From Calliphora vicina (lineage: Eukaryota; Arthropoda; Insecta; Diptera; Calliphoridae): 64,000 nucleotides of DNA. The notes under the pieces were generated by a model. The model worked only from the letters and a program-made list of their open reading frames with translations, searched no databases and was not told where the DNA came from. Position numbers and translations under genes: made by a program. Positions 11,557-22,337 of this stretch are shown piece after piece. The DNA lies in NCBI RefSeq assembly GCF_958450345.1, contig NC_088780.1, forward strand, positions 129,408,226 through 129,472,225, read 5' to 3'. Each line of letters starts with the position of its first letter. The stretch's first letter is position 1.

Positions 11557-12134
11557 TATACTTTATTAGTTTTATTTGTATTCCATAAGAAGTGCACAAA
11601 ATATAAACATGTACTCATGTGTGCTCCCCACTGTATGTGTACTTAACTACTGATAAAACTTTCTTAATAAAGTTATGTCAACAAAATCAAGTCTTCTTAC
11701 AATATTTAGTTGGTAGCAATGATAACTGCGTTTCCATAATTGTAACCAAACATTCAGAGTCACAACATTATCTCAGGAGAAAAGCTGGGTAGCATTTACA
11801 GCTTATTCAAATTGATCAATGTATTTTTTTTTTTTTTGAAGAACTCTTTAGTCTCTAAAAGTTGCTTGACCTAACACCTCTAATATAATTAGCATTTAAA
11901 AATTTTCAAAACAAATAAAATCAATTTATAATTATTTAGAAAACTTTTTAAAAATTACTACCAGTTTTCAGCATTCTATGTAGACTAACCACAACCGAAG
12001 AAAAAAATAAAATATTTAATTATTTAAATATATATAAAAACAAATAAATATCTTGTTTTTTGTTCAAAAGTAAACCAAATAAATTGTATTTATTTGACGC
12101 TATCAAATAATAAAAAACAATTTAGAAATTATAG
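11557..12134. other. gene-free spacer
   Basis: This is AT-rich sequence with a T run at 11826-11837. No gene or repeat boundary was recognised. Confidence 0.35.
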
Positions 12135-12490
12135 TCAGTTAAGCCCGACTATATGATATCCTACATCAATTCCTACTACATAAACTTATGTATATACTGA
12201 AGTAGACTTGAATAATATAAACCTTATTTTAATTAAATTTTATCCCATTTTGGGTTATGCCTGTTTAAATTCCAAATATGTGTTATATATGATTAATTAT
12301 AGACCAATCCACAATAAATTATGTCCCTGATAATGTGAAATTATTGCCAGTTTTAAACAATTTCCTTAAATTTACATGCCAACTTGTCCAACTTGATCAA
12401 ATTATAATCAAAAATGCGATCTGTATTTTGGAGACATGGACTAACGAATGGACATGTTTAAACCATCTAAAAATAGTGGAGTAGGGTATG
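12135..12490 (-). mobile_element. degenerate HINE-A copy
   Basis: The minus-orientation 3' end 'gcccgactatatgatatcc' starts it. Weakly conserved body words ('aaaatgcgatctgtatttt', 'gacatggactaacgaatgg') and a terminal 'ggagtagggtat' follow. The order matches HINE-A but identity is low, so this copy is old. Confidence 0.45.
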
Positions 12491-12819
12491 GTAACAATAA
12501 AACAAGACGTCAGTATATAGGCGTAAGCTGGATTTTATTTATTCTTCTTTAAAATCTTTGTTTACTCAAAGTGTTACATTTTAAAGTATTTCAAATTTAG
12601 TGTTATGTTTGTAACACACACCCTACTTTATAAAGTAAAGTGTTTCATCAATTTTATGGACACATTTCTTTTGTACATTTATCAAATTTTCAAACTTTAT
12701 AACTTGTAAAATGGATTAGAAAGTTAACAATATAATATTATTATCTTAAAAAAACTTTCAACAGCTTCTCATTATTTTCTTTAATAGTGTTCAAGCATAT
12801 TCTCGGACATGCAAAATCA

Positions 12820-13110
12820 TCTTTCAGGGTCTCTCGGCTTCAATTCCCTGCCTTTGGATGAATCCTGCTTGCTCTTTTTCCTCAATATTCAAGGAGTAAT
12901 GCCTCCAATTCGTGGTCTTCGAACTGTTTTGGCTGACTAAGGCGATCCTTGTCTTTCGTGTCATTTCTGACTCTCACAAACCACGTTTGTCGCACGTTCA
13001 TACCGATGGAACACATTCACCATAAGCTTTGGTGAGCAATGGTGTGCTTCAGCGGCACTTTTTTTCAAATTAAAAAAGTAAAACAAAACTTCCTGTATAT
13101 TACGCTTTGT
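12820..13110 (-). pseudogene. mariner transposase N-terminal remnant
   Basis: The minus strand reads KKSAAEAHHLLTKAYGE, then TCDKRGL-like and SQNSSKTTNWRHY-like words across frames. Together these follow the N-terminal helix-turn-helix part of mariner transposases (KKSAAEAHRLL..YGE ... ELEALL). Stops and frameshifts occur within 250 bp, and no catalytic region is attached. A second mariner piece lies at 51475-51845. Confidence 0.55.
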
Positions 13111-13194
13111 TGGTAACAAATTCGATATTTTCCAAGCAAAAAAAAACTTTTTTGTTTACACTATTATGTTCAATAACTAAGTGAGACTAAATGA

Positions 13195-13305
13195 CAGATA
13201 TGTACCCTTCAAATTAACATATAAGTTATTAAAAACTAAAACCGTGAACACATGATACGCCATCTATTGTAAATCCCGCACATTTTTTTTAGTCAAATTC
13301 TCCAA
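13195..13305. repeat. dispersed repeat shared with 43424-43520
   Basis: Words 'taagttattaaaaac', 'gatacgccatcta' and 'atcccgca' occur in the same order and spacing at 43424-43520. The family is unknown. A minus-strand frame next to it (13321-13533) has a hydrophobic start and several cysteines, but no ATG and no acceptor upstream. Confidence 0.4.
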
Positions 13306-13686
13306 AAATATTGATTTTCTTCATATATTGCCAAACATTTTAACACTATCATATTTTAATAGTTCAAATCTTGCACAATCTTTGTGCCGACACAAAGTTT
13401 GTACATCCCGGCCCAAGTCACAGTATTTTACAACACAAAAAGTCATAATAAGTGAGTAACACTCATTTTGATAAGCATTTAATTCCAAAAAATAAAAACA
13501 AATAATTGGTAAAACAAACAACTTAAGTTTCAATCATGGTTTGATTAAAGAATCATTAAACGAATCAAAACAGTTGTGATTTAGATTTGAAGGTAGCAAA
13601 ACGTATGCCAAGATTTTTTTTTTTCGGGGACTTACCTAGAAAGTGAATATTTAAAAATATAATAATAAAATAAATTAAATTAAATT

Positions 13687-16600
13687 ATGAAAATGAATAA
13701 ATTTTATTTGCTGTTGCTCCTAATCATATCAGTTTCAAATACAATCAAATCTCAACGGGCTTATTACGAAAACGAAAATAATAACAACAATGTGCGGGAA
13801 GTCAAACCTAATAATGAAAAAGTATATTTTCCCGGCAAAACTAATGCAGATGAAGTGAATTTAAAACGTTTGAATAATGCTCTATCTAATAGTTTCATAA
13901 GTGGACCTCAATCAAATTACATTGATATTGACATTGAAGAGCGGCCTTCAGCCTCCAGGCGTAATACGAATTCAGTCTTAAATACCATTAGAGAAATAAT
14001 ACCAACAAGAAGAACCGCTGTTACAAACATCAATTCTAATTCAATAAATGATAATAATTCGCCTTCCTTGATAAAAAGAGTTATAGATAAAATACGTAAT
14101 TCTAGCGAAGAATCAAATGAAAGAAAAACTTCAAACACATCTTCAAACAAAAGAAATCCTACAAAAAATTCTAGTGAAGAAACTGATAGAATACCGCCAC
14201 CTTCATTAGTGCCATCAGCGGTTTCATCGTTATTAAATTTAAGAGTATGTGAAATAAGTAAGTTCTGTTTAAAAAACGTCATTTATATATAGTATGTATG
14301 TGTACAATAATATTTTGTTTTGTTTTATAATTTAAAAAAAAATAAAAAAAATAATAGAATATGCTGAATTTATCCAACGCATATTTCCGCAAGAATCCGA
14401 TACAGCTAGCGATGCCAATGATGCAGAGTTCAATGGTCGTGTTTTAGCCACACCTGGGGAATACCCACATATGGTAAGTTTTTGTTTTATAAATTTCTAG
14501 TATTTTGTAGTTTACTATTTCTAAAAACTAAATAATTTTCCTTGAACTTGGTGAATTCTATGTATAGCTTGTTTTTTCCAAAATGTGTCTATATAATATT
14601 AAGAATGATGTACTTTAACAGATAAGAAATAATTATAATAACAATAAAATAGCTTGAGGCATTTTATAATTTGATTTATTTAAAACATTCATTATTTAAA
14701 TGAATGACGTAAACAGTTTTCAATATTATTTATATGAAAAGTAAAAGTGATAATCGGAATGAATCAGGCTGTGAATGTTTTACAATTGTAATCTTCAAAA
14801 ATAATACGAACTTGTTTTTTTACTTGAATATTAATTATTTCAAAATAATCTGATCGTAATTTATAAAATGAATTTCAAAAGTAATTTTCCATTAAAAATT
14901 TACGAAGTTTACAGACCTTATATGTCAGAATTTAATAGACGTCCTAAATATATATTATTTACTTGGTTTTTAATAGCACAAGCATTGTGGTTACAATCTC
15001 AAAACTAGGTGGACAAAATAAAATAATAAAGTGAAATATATACTTTTTATAATAACTAATAACATGCCCTCTAACAAAGTAAAACTTATTTTTAATTGTT
15101 CATTTGGTTATCATTAGAGAGAAGTAAACTTTTTGACAGATCTTCACCCAAGTTTTTGTTTCTAAACTTTTAATAGATGCATTCCTAACTAAATAACTTA
15201 TTTGGTTTAGCCAAATGTTCTAATGAATTAATTCTTAACTCCATTTTCGAAATCAATATAAATAATATCCCTTAACCATTCCATTAATTAACTCGTTATG
15301 AATTAATTCATAGGCTTAATTCCTGTGTACATCAAACGTATTGAATTCATGCCTTTGAGAATTCATTCTTTATAGAATTAATTTCTTATTGAATCATTAA
15401 AATTTTTTGATTTCAAATCCATTACAGAAGAGCTTTAAAAATATATTGAATAATTTTATTCTTCTTAAATTAAAATATTTCCTAAGGAAACTTATAGCTA
15501 ATGTGTTTCAAAAAAATGGCATGCCATTTTAACGTAAGAGATTTTGTGGAAAATTTAAGACAACATTTCTAATTAAATTAATTTCACAGTAGGAAATAAT
15601 ATTTTTTGAACTAGTTTTTGATTCATTTTAAACTTGTGTTCCAAGATTAATTAAACACGTAGTACTTGTATATATTTTTAAATCTAATTTTTGGGTTTAG
15701 ATCAAGCCCGACCATATAATACCCTACACTGAGTAAATGCGCTGAATCTTTTTATTCTTTTAATTTCAATAATTTATTTTCGAGAATGAGCTATGTATGA
15801 GCTATAATGTTATATATGAGCTATAATTATGGACACCGATCGCCATGGAATTGGGTCATGTGATTTACCTCTATATGAAGCTTATTCTCTTGAATTTTAT
15901 GTGGATACCAACATTTTTAAGATTATATGGGAGCTAAGACTAATTATATACCGATCGTTATAAACGTTCAGGATTTGATTTAACAGTTATGACCGATAAA
16001 GTCCAATTTCGGGAGGACTATGGAGACTAGGTGAAATAATAGTATCTTCGTCCTCGAGCTATGTAAAACAAATGTATGTACCAAAATTTATGTACGATAC
16101 TTGATGAAATAACTCAAAATTTCATTTAGTTGGATTTTAACCAATTTAAATTTAATCTTTGGATCAAACTAAACTTTTTTGAAAAATAATCCTCAAAAAT
16201 TCAACATGTACTATTGATAACAATATATTTGTATATGGATTAGGATATAAAACATAATAATATAAATTATTCCATCTGTCTGCAGCAACTGGATCGAAAT
16301 TTCAATTCCATTAAATAAAATGAAAGTAATAAGAATATCTGTGGTTAAGTTTTGCAAAAAAAAAAAAAAAAAAACTTTGAGTTTAAAAACAAAAAACTAG
16401 TTTAAGCAGGTACCTACTAAAATATGCGACGAAATTGTTATTCCAAGTTTAATGACTCTAGCTGTTGTTTTTTTTTTTTGACTTTTTAAATACGTCTCCT
16501 TAAAGGTTATGAATAATTTATGTTAATATTTTAAACCACAAATACTTTCAAATAATCACATTAAGTCCACATTTCTCTTCTGCAATGCCCATTAGATAAA

Positions 16601-18765
16601 CTGGCCATATGAGTTACTTTCATAATCCGGAAAATAATTCTTCAAAAGGTTTCACATTTGGGGAACGGTAACAAACATAAAATAATTATCCACTTGTGGA
16701 ATAGTTTTTTGAAAATTTTAAAAAATTAAGACATCCATCCGTATCTCATATAAACATAACATATTACTCTCTTGCTATATTAAAGCTGTAAAGATGATCG
16801 TGTAAAGAGAGCTTATGGAACATTAACTTACACAGTGCAACACAAAAAAATATAACCATATACGGACACCACTACGTGATAAAAGACAAAAAAAATACCC
16901 GTGTCTCCAAGTTTTGGCCAAAGTCATGAACTTTTTTTATGGGCCCCCAAGGATTTGGGTCCTCGGTGTCATTTTTGCAAAAAGGTTATCATTTTCTCAT
17001 GCACATATCTTGCAAACAGTTTGGAAGTTTGTCATAAAGAACAAAAATTGTGAACATATAAAATCAAAAAAACTTCAAAATCAAAATCGATATAAACTTT
17101 AAAAAATTAGATTTTTATACCTTTTTTCCCCTGTTCAGGTCCATAGGTAGCAAACCGTTATATTTCCATGACTTAAAAACGCAGTGTTATAAAAGTGTGT
17201 TTCTTACTGCAATATGTTCTGATATTGATTTTATATTTATGCGCCTTTTAATAAAATGTGTCTTTATAGATAACTTTCGCCGCGGTAAAACGGTTTTCTC
17301 ATCAGGGTATTTCGAATATTAGTTTGCTATCTCCTATTATAAATCTGAATCGATTAAACGATGTTCGTCCATTCTTGTCAACCTTGTACGCATTTGGTAC
17401 ATACAATTTTTCCGGCTCAAGGACAAAGCCTATTGAAACTGGCTGAAGTCGGTCCATTATTTCACCTAGCCCCATACAAATGTCCTCCCGAAATTGGACT
17501 TTATCTGTCATAACTGTTTAATTTATATAAGAATCTACACAAATTTCGCTCCAAATAAGTTTTATATATACGGAATTCATTTTACCAAATTGTATTATAA
17601 TGGGTGCATAATTAGTCATAGTTCCCATATAAGACCCGCTTCCGAAAAACACTTTAACCTGCATAAATCTCCTAAAAATGTTGGTATACACATAAAATTC
17701 AACATAAATAACTTTCATATATACATAAATCACACGACCTAATTTCATAATGATCGGTCCATTATTAGTCATAGCTCCCATATAAGTCCCAATACCGAAA
17801 ATCACTTACGAATATAAATTATTGAAATTATTCTTAATAAGTCTTACTTCTTTTATTTTAGAAAACCTCTGTTACATTTTTATTTTTATTATTTTTTCTC
17901 TTTCAGACAGCTTTGGGCTTTCGCTCGAAAAATAACAAAGTGGATTACAAATGTGGTGGCAGTTTAATAAGTGAAAATTTTGTTATTACAGCTGCACACT
18001 GTACCAACTTTGCAGGGTATGAAAAATATATTAATTTAAAGATCCTTTCACATTTTCTTTATTTAGTAAACATAAAGTATATATTTTGCAGGCAACAACC
18101 AACTAAAGTGCGCATAGGTGATCTGAATTTAATGGTCGTAGAAAGTTTTTTGGAACCACAAATACGCAATATTAAAAACATCTATGTCCATCCGGAATAT
18201 AGAACAAACTCTTATTACAATGATATTGCACTGTTGGAGCTAGAGGACGAAGTCGAGTGAGTAAGCCTTAAACAAATTAAAAATAATCTAACAAGTATTA
18301 ACTATAAATACATTTCTTAATAGACTAACCGAATTTGTTCGCCCCATCCGCTTGTGGACCCAATCAACAATCCCGTTTACCACAGCCTATGCCATGGGTT
18401 ATGGTGCCACTGATTTCGCCAGAGAACGCACAAATCGTCTAACAAATTTAAATATGACCATTGTGTCGAATAGTGATTGTAATCGTGAAATGCCCAAAAT
18501 GCCAGAATCGGACAGAGGCATTATTGCTAGTCAAATATGTGCTCGAGACTTTAAACTGAATCGCGACACCTGTCAGGGAGACTCGGGCGGTCCTTTACAA
18601 TTGAATATTAGAGGACGACGTAGAACAAATCGTATGCATTACCAATTAATTGGTATTACCTCGTATGGCTTGTACTGTCGTAGCGGTTATCCGAGTATAT
18701 TTACAAGAGTGTATTCTTATTTGGATTGGATTGAGCATATTGTATGGAAAGACTACTTTGACTGA
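13687..18765 (+). CDS. snake-like S1A serine protease without CLIP domain (gene 3)
   Basis: Extracellular trypsin-fold protease, 467 residues. Exons are 13687-14257, 14358-14473, 17907-18016, 18092-18256 and 18324-18765, all GT-AG with matching phases. Residues 1-22 are a signal peptide (MKMNKFYLLLLLIISVSNT...). Residues 23-187 are low complexity, Asn/Ser-rich with RR pairs and no cysteine, where relatives carry a CLIP domain. VCEIKYAEF (Cys188) resembles the linker of snake-type proteases. The protease domain starts FNGR at 215, not IVGG, with Glu214 before it. The triad is His260 (TAAHC), Asp310 (NDIALL) and Ser408 (GDSGGP); Asp402, six residues before Ser, predicts cleavage after Arg/Lys. 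IGDLNL at 274-279 is typical of the snake/persephone group. The usual Cys in the PACLW segment is Arg330, so Cys188 seems unpaired. The 3.4-kb second intron is full of transposon debris. Family membership is firm; the substrate is unknown. Confidence 0.9.
15180..15470. repeat. family-Y dispersed repeat
   Basis: Words 'gaattaattctta', 'ccttaaccattcc', 'gaattaattcata' and 'caaatccattaca' occur in the same order at 54490-54780 and, in part, at 57997-58345. No coding capacity is seen; class unknown. Confidence 0.5.
15698..16100 (-). mobile_element. HINE-A fragment in gene 3 intron
   Basis: The minus-strand 3' end 'gcccgaccatataatacc' is followed by body units with 'gggagctaagactaatta' and 'ccgataaagtccaatttcgg'. 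It fades near 16100 before the GTCY tract, so the head is missing. Confidence 0.65.
16831..17300. mobile_element. element with CACAGTGCAACA end
   Basis: It starts CACAGTGCAACAC and contains 'tttttatgggcccccaa'. That word is also inside the inverted-repeat element at 33860-34686, which starts CACTGTGCAACA. The right end is not clear. The frame at 16914-17102 is inside and is not a gene. It is probably a relative of the 33.9-kb element. Confidence 0.4.
17345..17850 (+). mobile_element. HINE-A fragment next to exon 3 of gene 3
   Basis: The sequence starts in the 'gattaaacgatgttcgtcc' region and keeps three body units ('cccccatacaaatgtcc'-type, then 'agttcccatataagacc' and 'agctcccatataagtcc'). 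It ends near 17850. The head and the terminal tail are missing or degenerate. It lies just upstream of the branch-point region of the exon 3 acceptor. Confidence 0.6.
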
Positions 18766-18809
18766 TTAAACCATATTTTAAATTATAGTTCTATATTCTT
18801 TTTTAAAAT

Positions 18810-18815
18810 AATAAA
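18810..18815 (+). terminator. poly(A) signal of gene 3
   Basis: AATAAA lies 45 nt after the stop and 42 nt before the convergent stop codon of gene 4, so the 3' UTRs of genes 3 and 4 very likely overlap. Confidence 0.6.
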
Positions 18816-18856
18816 GTACAAAAATTATTTAACAACTAAATTATCTGCAATAGCAC

Positions 18857-21468
18857 TTATGTTTTAAATGATATTTCTTCTATCCAATCAACATATTCTG
18901 ATACTCTGGTGTATACTCCAGGTGGTTCTAAAGCACAGGCTCTTCCAAATGATGTTATACCAACTACAAAAGGTCTGGAAACACCATACTTGTCTGTAGA
19001 GTGCAGTATTATAGGACCTCCAGAGTCACCCTAAAAATAATAAATATATTGCATAAATAACACTGTGCTACAGAGAAAAATTAAAATACTTATATATCAT
19101 TAAATATCAATAAAATATTTGTGTTTATAATAAGGTATATAAGCTTTGACTCTGTTTATTATTTAATCACAAATTACCTGGCAAGTGTCTCTTATACTTT
19201 CGGGATCTTTAGCACAAATTTGCGTTTCTACTACTCCATGTTGTAAAGACGATTCTGCTGTATAATATTTAGAACATTCTTTGTTCGGCACAATAAGTAA
19301 ATATGCTTTAAGTAAACTTTCCGAACCAGCTCCAGCTAAAATTAAAAAAAAAATAATCATCATTGTTGTTTCTTATCTAAAAACAAAATACTGAAAATTG
19401 TATCATAATTATACAGTGTTAAATTGTTGCATATTTGAATATCTCATTTTGTTCATATTATATGTGGCTTTGCGATAAAGTAATAAATCTAAACATTTTT
19501 TCCGTAGATTTCGATTTTTCATGATTTTTTAAAAACAAAAAAAAATTGATATTTTTATTTTTATTTTTAAAAATAGTCGTTAAAAGGTCAAAGGCAATCC
19601 CGCAATTCCTAAAAATTGGAGCGAAAATTCCAAAAATGGTATTTTTTACAATTTTGCCTATAGGTTCCACACTTCCTTCGGGGCTGGGAAAATACTTTGG
19701 CGATAAAGAGGGAACACATCAATTATGAAAAAATTTTAAAAAAAGTGTTGAAAAATTACAAAAATTTGATGCTTTAGTTTTTTGGCTATAATATCCATAC
19801 CAGGGCAGTGTTACCGGAACCCTTTACAAAATAATTAAGAACATATTTGCCCATCCAAAATGGGTTACTATATTTTGATATCGACGATTTGAGAATTTTT
19901 GCCTTAAAATTTAATTTTACATAGAAAATAGGAGTTTCTTGGATAGACCTGGTCCCCTTTGTTTTCATTTAAAATATTTAGTGTAAATTTAGCTTTTCAA
20001 AATTCTTAATACAAGTAAATAGAAATTTTTCACATAACTTAAAAAGAAAAAAGTATTTTTTTCTAAAAAACAAGCGAAAAATCGCATTTTTTAAAATTTT
20101 TAAATTCAAATGCATATAACTTTGGAGACAGTCACGATTTTTTAACAATTATTTTTTTGTTTGACATATATGTACATTTATTGTTAGTTCAAAAGTAAAA
20201 TGAAGAAATCGGGAAATATTTCAGTAGGGTGGGTAAAAATGTTGAAAATTTAATTAAATCAAATGCGAATATCTCCTAAGTTGTAGGAGATAATTAATTG
20301 TTTTTTGTAGTGCTAGACGAAACCAAGAAATAGGATCTTTTTAAAAATATAACATACCCCAGGTGTTCTACTTTGGGGACCCCTGACAGCACACCTGGTG
20401 GGCCCATGTGGTCCAAATTCAGAACATAAACTCGAAAACACTTTCATAACCAATTTCCTACAAATCGGACTAAGGGTTTAGAAGTTACAGATTTATTTCC
20501 CTAGTTTTTATTTTCTATACCACTGTGGATCGGTTGGACACATTTCGCTAATATTCCCAACATATTGTGCTTGGAAGGATTCATGAGCATGTGACTTAAT
20601 ATACATAGAGGCAGATACATATAAATATAAACATAAAACACTTTTGAATAATTATAAATTCTTACCAAATTGTGTATGTCCATAACCAATTGCAGTCACA
20701 TTGACTTCATCCAAAGAGTAAGAACCCCAAATGCAGATTGGAGTCTCGTACGAATCACGACCTAAATTTATTAAAGCAATATCATGATATGACCTATTTG
20801 CTTTATAGCCTGGATGTATTTTCACATTTAAGACTGGTATAGGTGTATTTTCTGGATCAGTAAGATTAGTACCACCAATTAAAGCCACTGCCGGTGGTAA
20901 TCTAAGTAATTTATAGAATTTAATTAACAATTTCTGTGCATCAAAATGTACTTACCCGTTTAGCAAAGCACAGTGAGCTGCTGTTAAAACATATCTATTC
21001 GAGATTAAAACACCGCCACATTTATAATCATAAACATCAGGATGAGTTAAAGACTTCCAACCCAATGCCACCTGCATCATAAAAAGTTGATTAAATTCAT
21101 ATGCCAAAGAATTGCCCGCTTAAACTTACCATGTATGCAAATTCTTTATATTCAGTCTGAATACCTTTTATAATTTCAAAATGTGGATATTGGGCGCCAC
21201 AATTCATAGTAAAAGGTCTCATTGTAACATCATCCCAAATATTTTCTTTGCAGCACACATACTCGTCGCCACCATCAAAATAGCATAATTTTACCTGTTT
21301 TGCTGTTATGGCGGCCGGACAGTATTGTAAATTACGGCAGGTTCCATTGGAGCCATCAGGCACCTTACAGTCCGTTGGAAAATCATCGACTTTGGGATAT
21401 ACAAATTTGGACTCAACAGTGTTAAGCCACAAGTAAAAGATGATTAATATTCGTAGTGCGTATTTCAT
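18857..21468 (-). CDS. CLIP-domain S1A serine protease (gene 4)
   Basis: Secreted protease zymogen of 340 residues. Exons in coding order are 21468-21130, 21071-20956, 20901-20666, 19335-19178 and 19030-18857, all GT-AG with matching phases. Residues 1-20 are a signal peptide. A CLIP domain spans Cys34, 44, 50, 62, 72 and 73 (spacing 9-5-11-9-0). Cys90 in the linker can pair with Cys208 (PICIW). The catalytic domain starts IIKG at 99 with Glu98 at P1; the usual Arg/Lys is absent. Triad: His146 (TAAHC), Asp192 (HDIALI), Ser286 (GDSGGP). Asp280 predicts trypsin-like specificity. CLIP proteases act in extracellular cascades such as Toll activation or melanisation; which one applies here is not shown. 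Introns after the M of EFAYM (phase 0) and within the Gly after LLN (phase 2) match gene 3. The 1.3-kb fourth gap holds a dispersed repeat. Confidence 0.93.
19336..20665 (-). other. intron 3 of gene 4 with family-X repeat
   Basis: This is the largest intron of gene 4. From ~20030 to 20502 it carries a repeat whose inverted copy is at 63378-63930. Shared parts are the 'gcgaaaaatcgcatttttt' side, 'gggtgggtaaaaatgttg', a GC-richer block near 20350-20420 and the 'agaagttacagatttattt' end. Frames at 19458-19670, 19546-19728 and 19786-19968 are not genes. Confidence 0.65.
20030..20502 (+). repeat. family-X repeat copy 1
   Basis: The repeat pairs with the inverted copy at 63378-63930. Class is unknown and no coding frame is present. 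It sits inside an intron of gene 4. Confidence 0.5.
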
Positions 21469-21940
21469 ATTAAATTGAATTATTATTTTTTTTGTTGTTT
21501 TTAATAAAAATCACCGGATTGTCTCTGTTTAGTTCTTATCGCTTGAACACTTTGTTTTGAAATGAATATATTAAATGTGCTAATGACACACATTTCGTGT
21601 ATTTTGTTCTTTCCCGCAAGTTTAAAACAGATAATTTTTTTTTTCTTAAATAATTGTTTATTATTTAATTAGAATATACAAATCAAGTTTTTAAATTCTT
21701 AATACATTTTTGTATTGACAGCTTTTATGCGCGTTTTAACGGTTTTAGTTTAAAAATTGTGTTGTGAAATGCGCATGAATTTTTCTAGTTTCAGTGCTTT
21801 TATATTGGTGCTTGTCTAAGATGTAGATTTCAATAATATATATTTTTGTAGGTGTGTAGTGAAAGAAGCTTTTTACACTGAGAATCTTTTATTATAAACC
21901 TAAAATGTGTTTCATATTTATAACTTCAGTTTATTATTTA
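21469..21940 (-). promoter_or_regulatory. upstream region of gene 4
   Basis: This 470-bp stretch separates gene 4 from the Cys-rich exon on the same strand and should hold the gene 4 promoter. On the minus strand it has GCGATAAGAA (a GATA-factor-like site, plus positions 21534-21543) and GCGGGAAAGAAC near 21610, a weak Rel/kB-like match. Such pairs are common near fly immune genes, but both motifs are short and could be chance. Confidence 0.3.
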
Positions 21941-22143
21941 TTATACATATATTTTTAAATATTTAATAAACATTTCAAATAATTTAGAAGAATTGATCGT
22001 TGTTATTGTTGTTGTAATGTTAACATGAAATATATTAAATTTTAGTGTTTCATAATTACAACATAGACAAAGTTTGTCATTCTGTTTGTAATATCTACAT
22101 TTTTCATTTGCGATCCCATATTTTTGATCGTAACATGCACTTT
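21941..22143 (-). CDS. candidate terminal exon of a Cys-rich secreted protein
   Basis: I do not recognise it. On the minus strand a good acceptor (T-run then CAG at 22146-22144) opens a 66-codon frame, entered in phase 1. It reads SACYDQKYGIANEKCRYYK and then LCLCCNYETLKF, giving five cysteines in the first ~35 residues, followed by an Ile/Asn/Thr-rich tail. The stop TAA overlaps two AATAAA signals (minus strand, ~21942-21937 and 21935-21930), as expected of a terminal exon. No first exon with a signal peptide is visible in the ~190 bp before the palindromic element at 22338-24303. The true first exon may lie beyond that element, or the gene may be broken. A chance frame is the alternative. 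Confidence 0.35.
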
Positions 22144-22337
22144 CTGAAAAAAAAAATTGTATCACCAAAAAAAAATTTTAATCTTTATCTTAAAATACAA
22201 TTTAAGCCAAACTAATGAATTTCATTTAAATTGTTTTGATTTCCTTTGTAACACATCAATACATTCGACGCAGGCTCATATATGTACATTAGAGTGCTCC
22301 AAGATTGTATGGACGAAAAAAACTTTCTAGGTACAGG

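Larger units (their letters stand above)
14474..17906 (+). other. intron 2 of gene 3, filled by repeats
   Basis: The donor is GTAAGT and the acceptor TTTCAG. It holds a family-Y repeat (15180-15470), a minus HINE-A piece (15698-16100), an 18-A run near 16357, a CACAGTGCAACA-ended element (16831-17300) and a plus HINE-A piece (17345-17850) that ends only ~55 bp before exon 3. Confidence 0.7.

Noticed and set aside
13321..13533. Minus-strand 70-codon frame with a signal-like start and several cysteines
   Set aside because: It begins at TTG; an in-frame TGA lies just upstream, no ATG or acceptor precedes the hydrophobic part, and the cysteine pattern does not fit a family I can name. It borders a dispersed repeat.
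13917..14282. 121-codon minus-strand frame opposite gene 3 exon 1
   Set aside because: It is the antisense shadow of the Asn/Ser-rich pro-region of gene 3.
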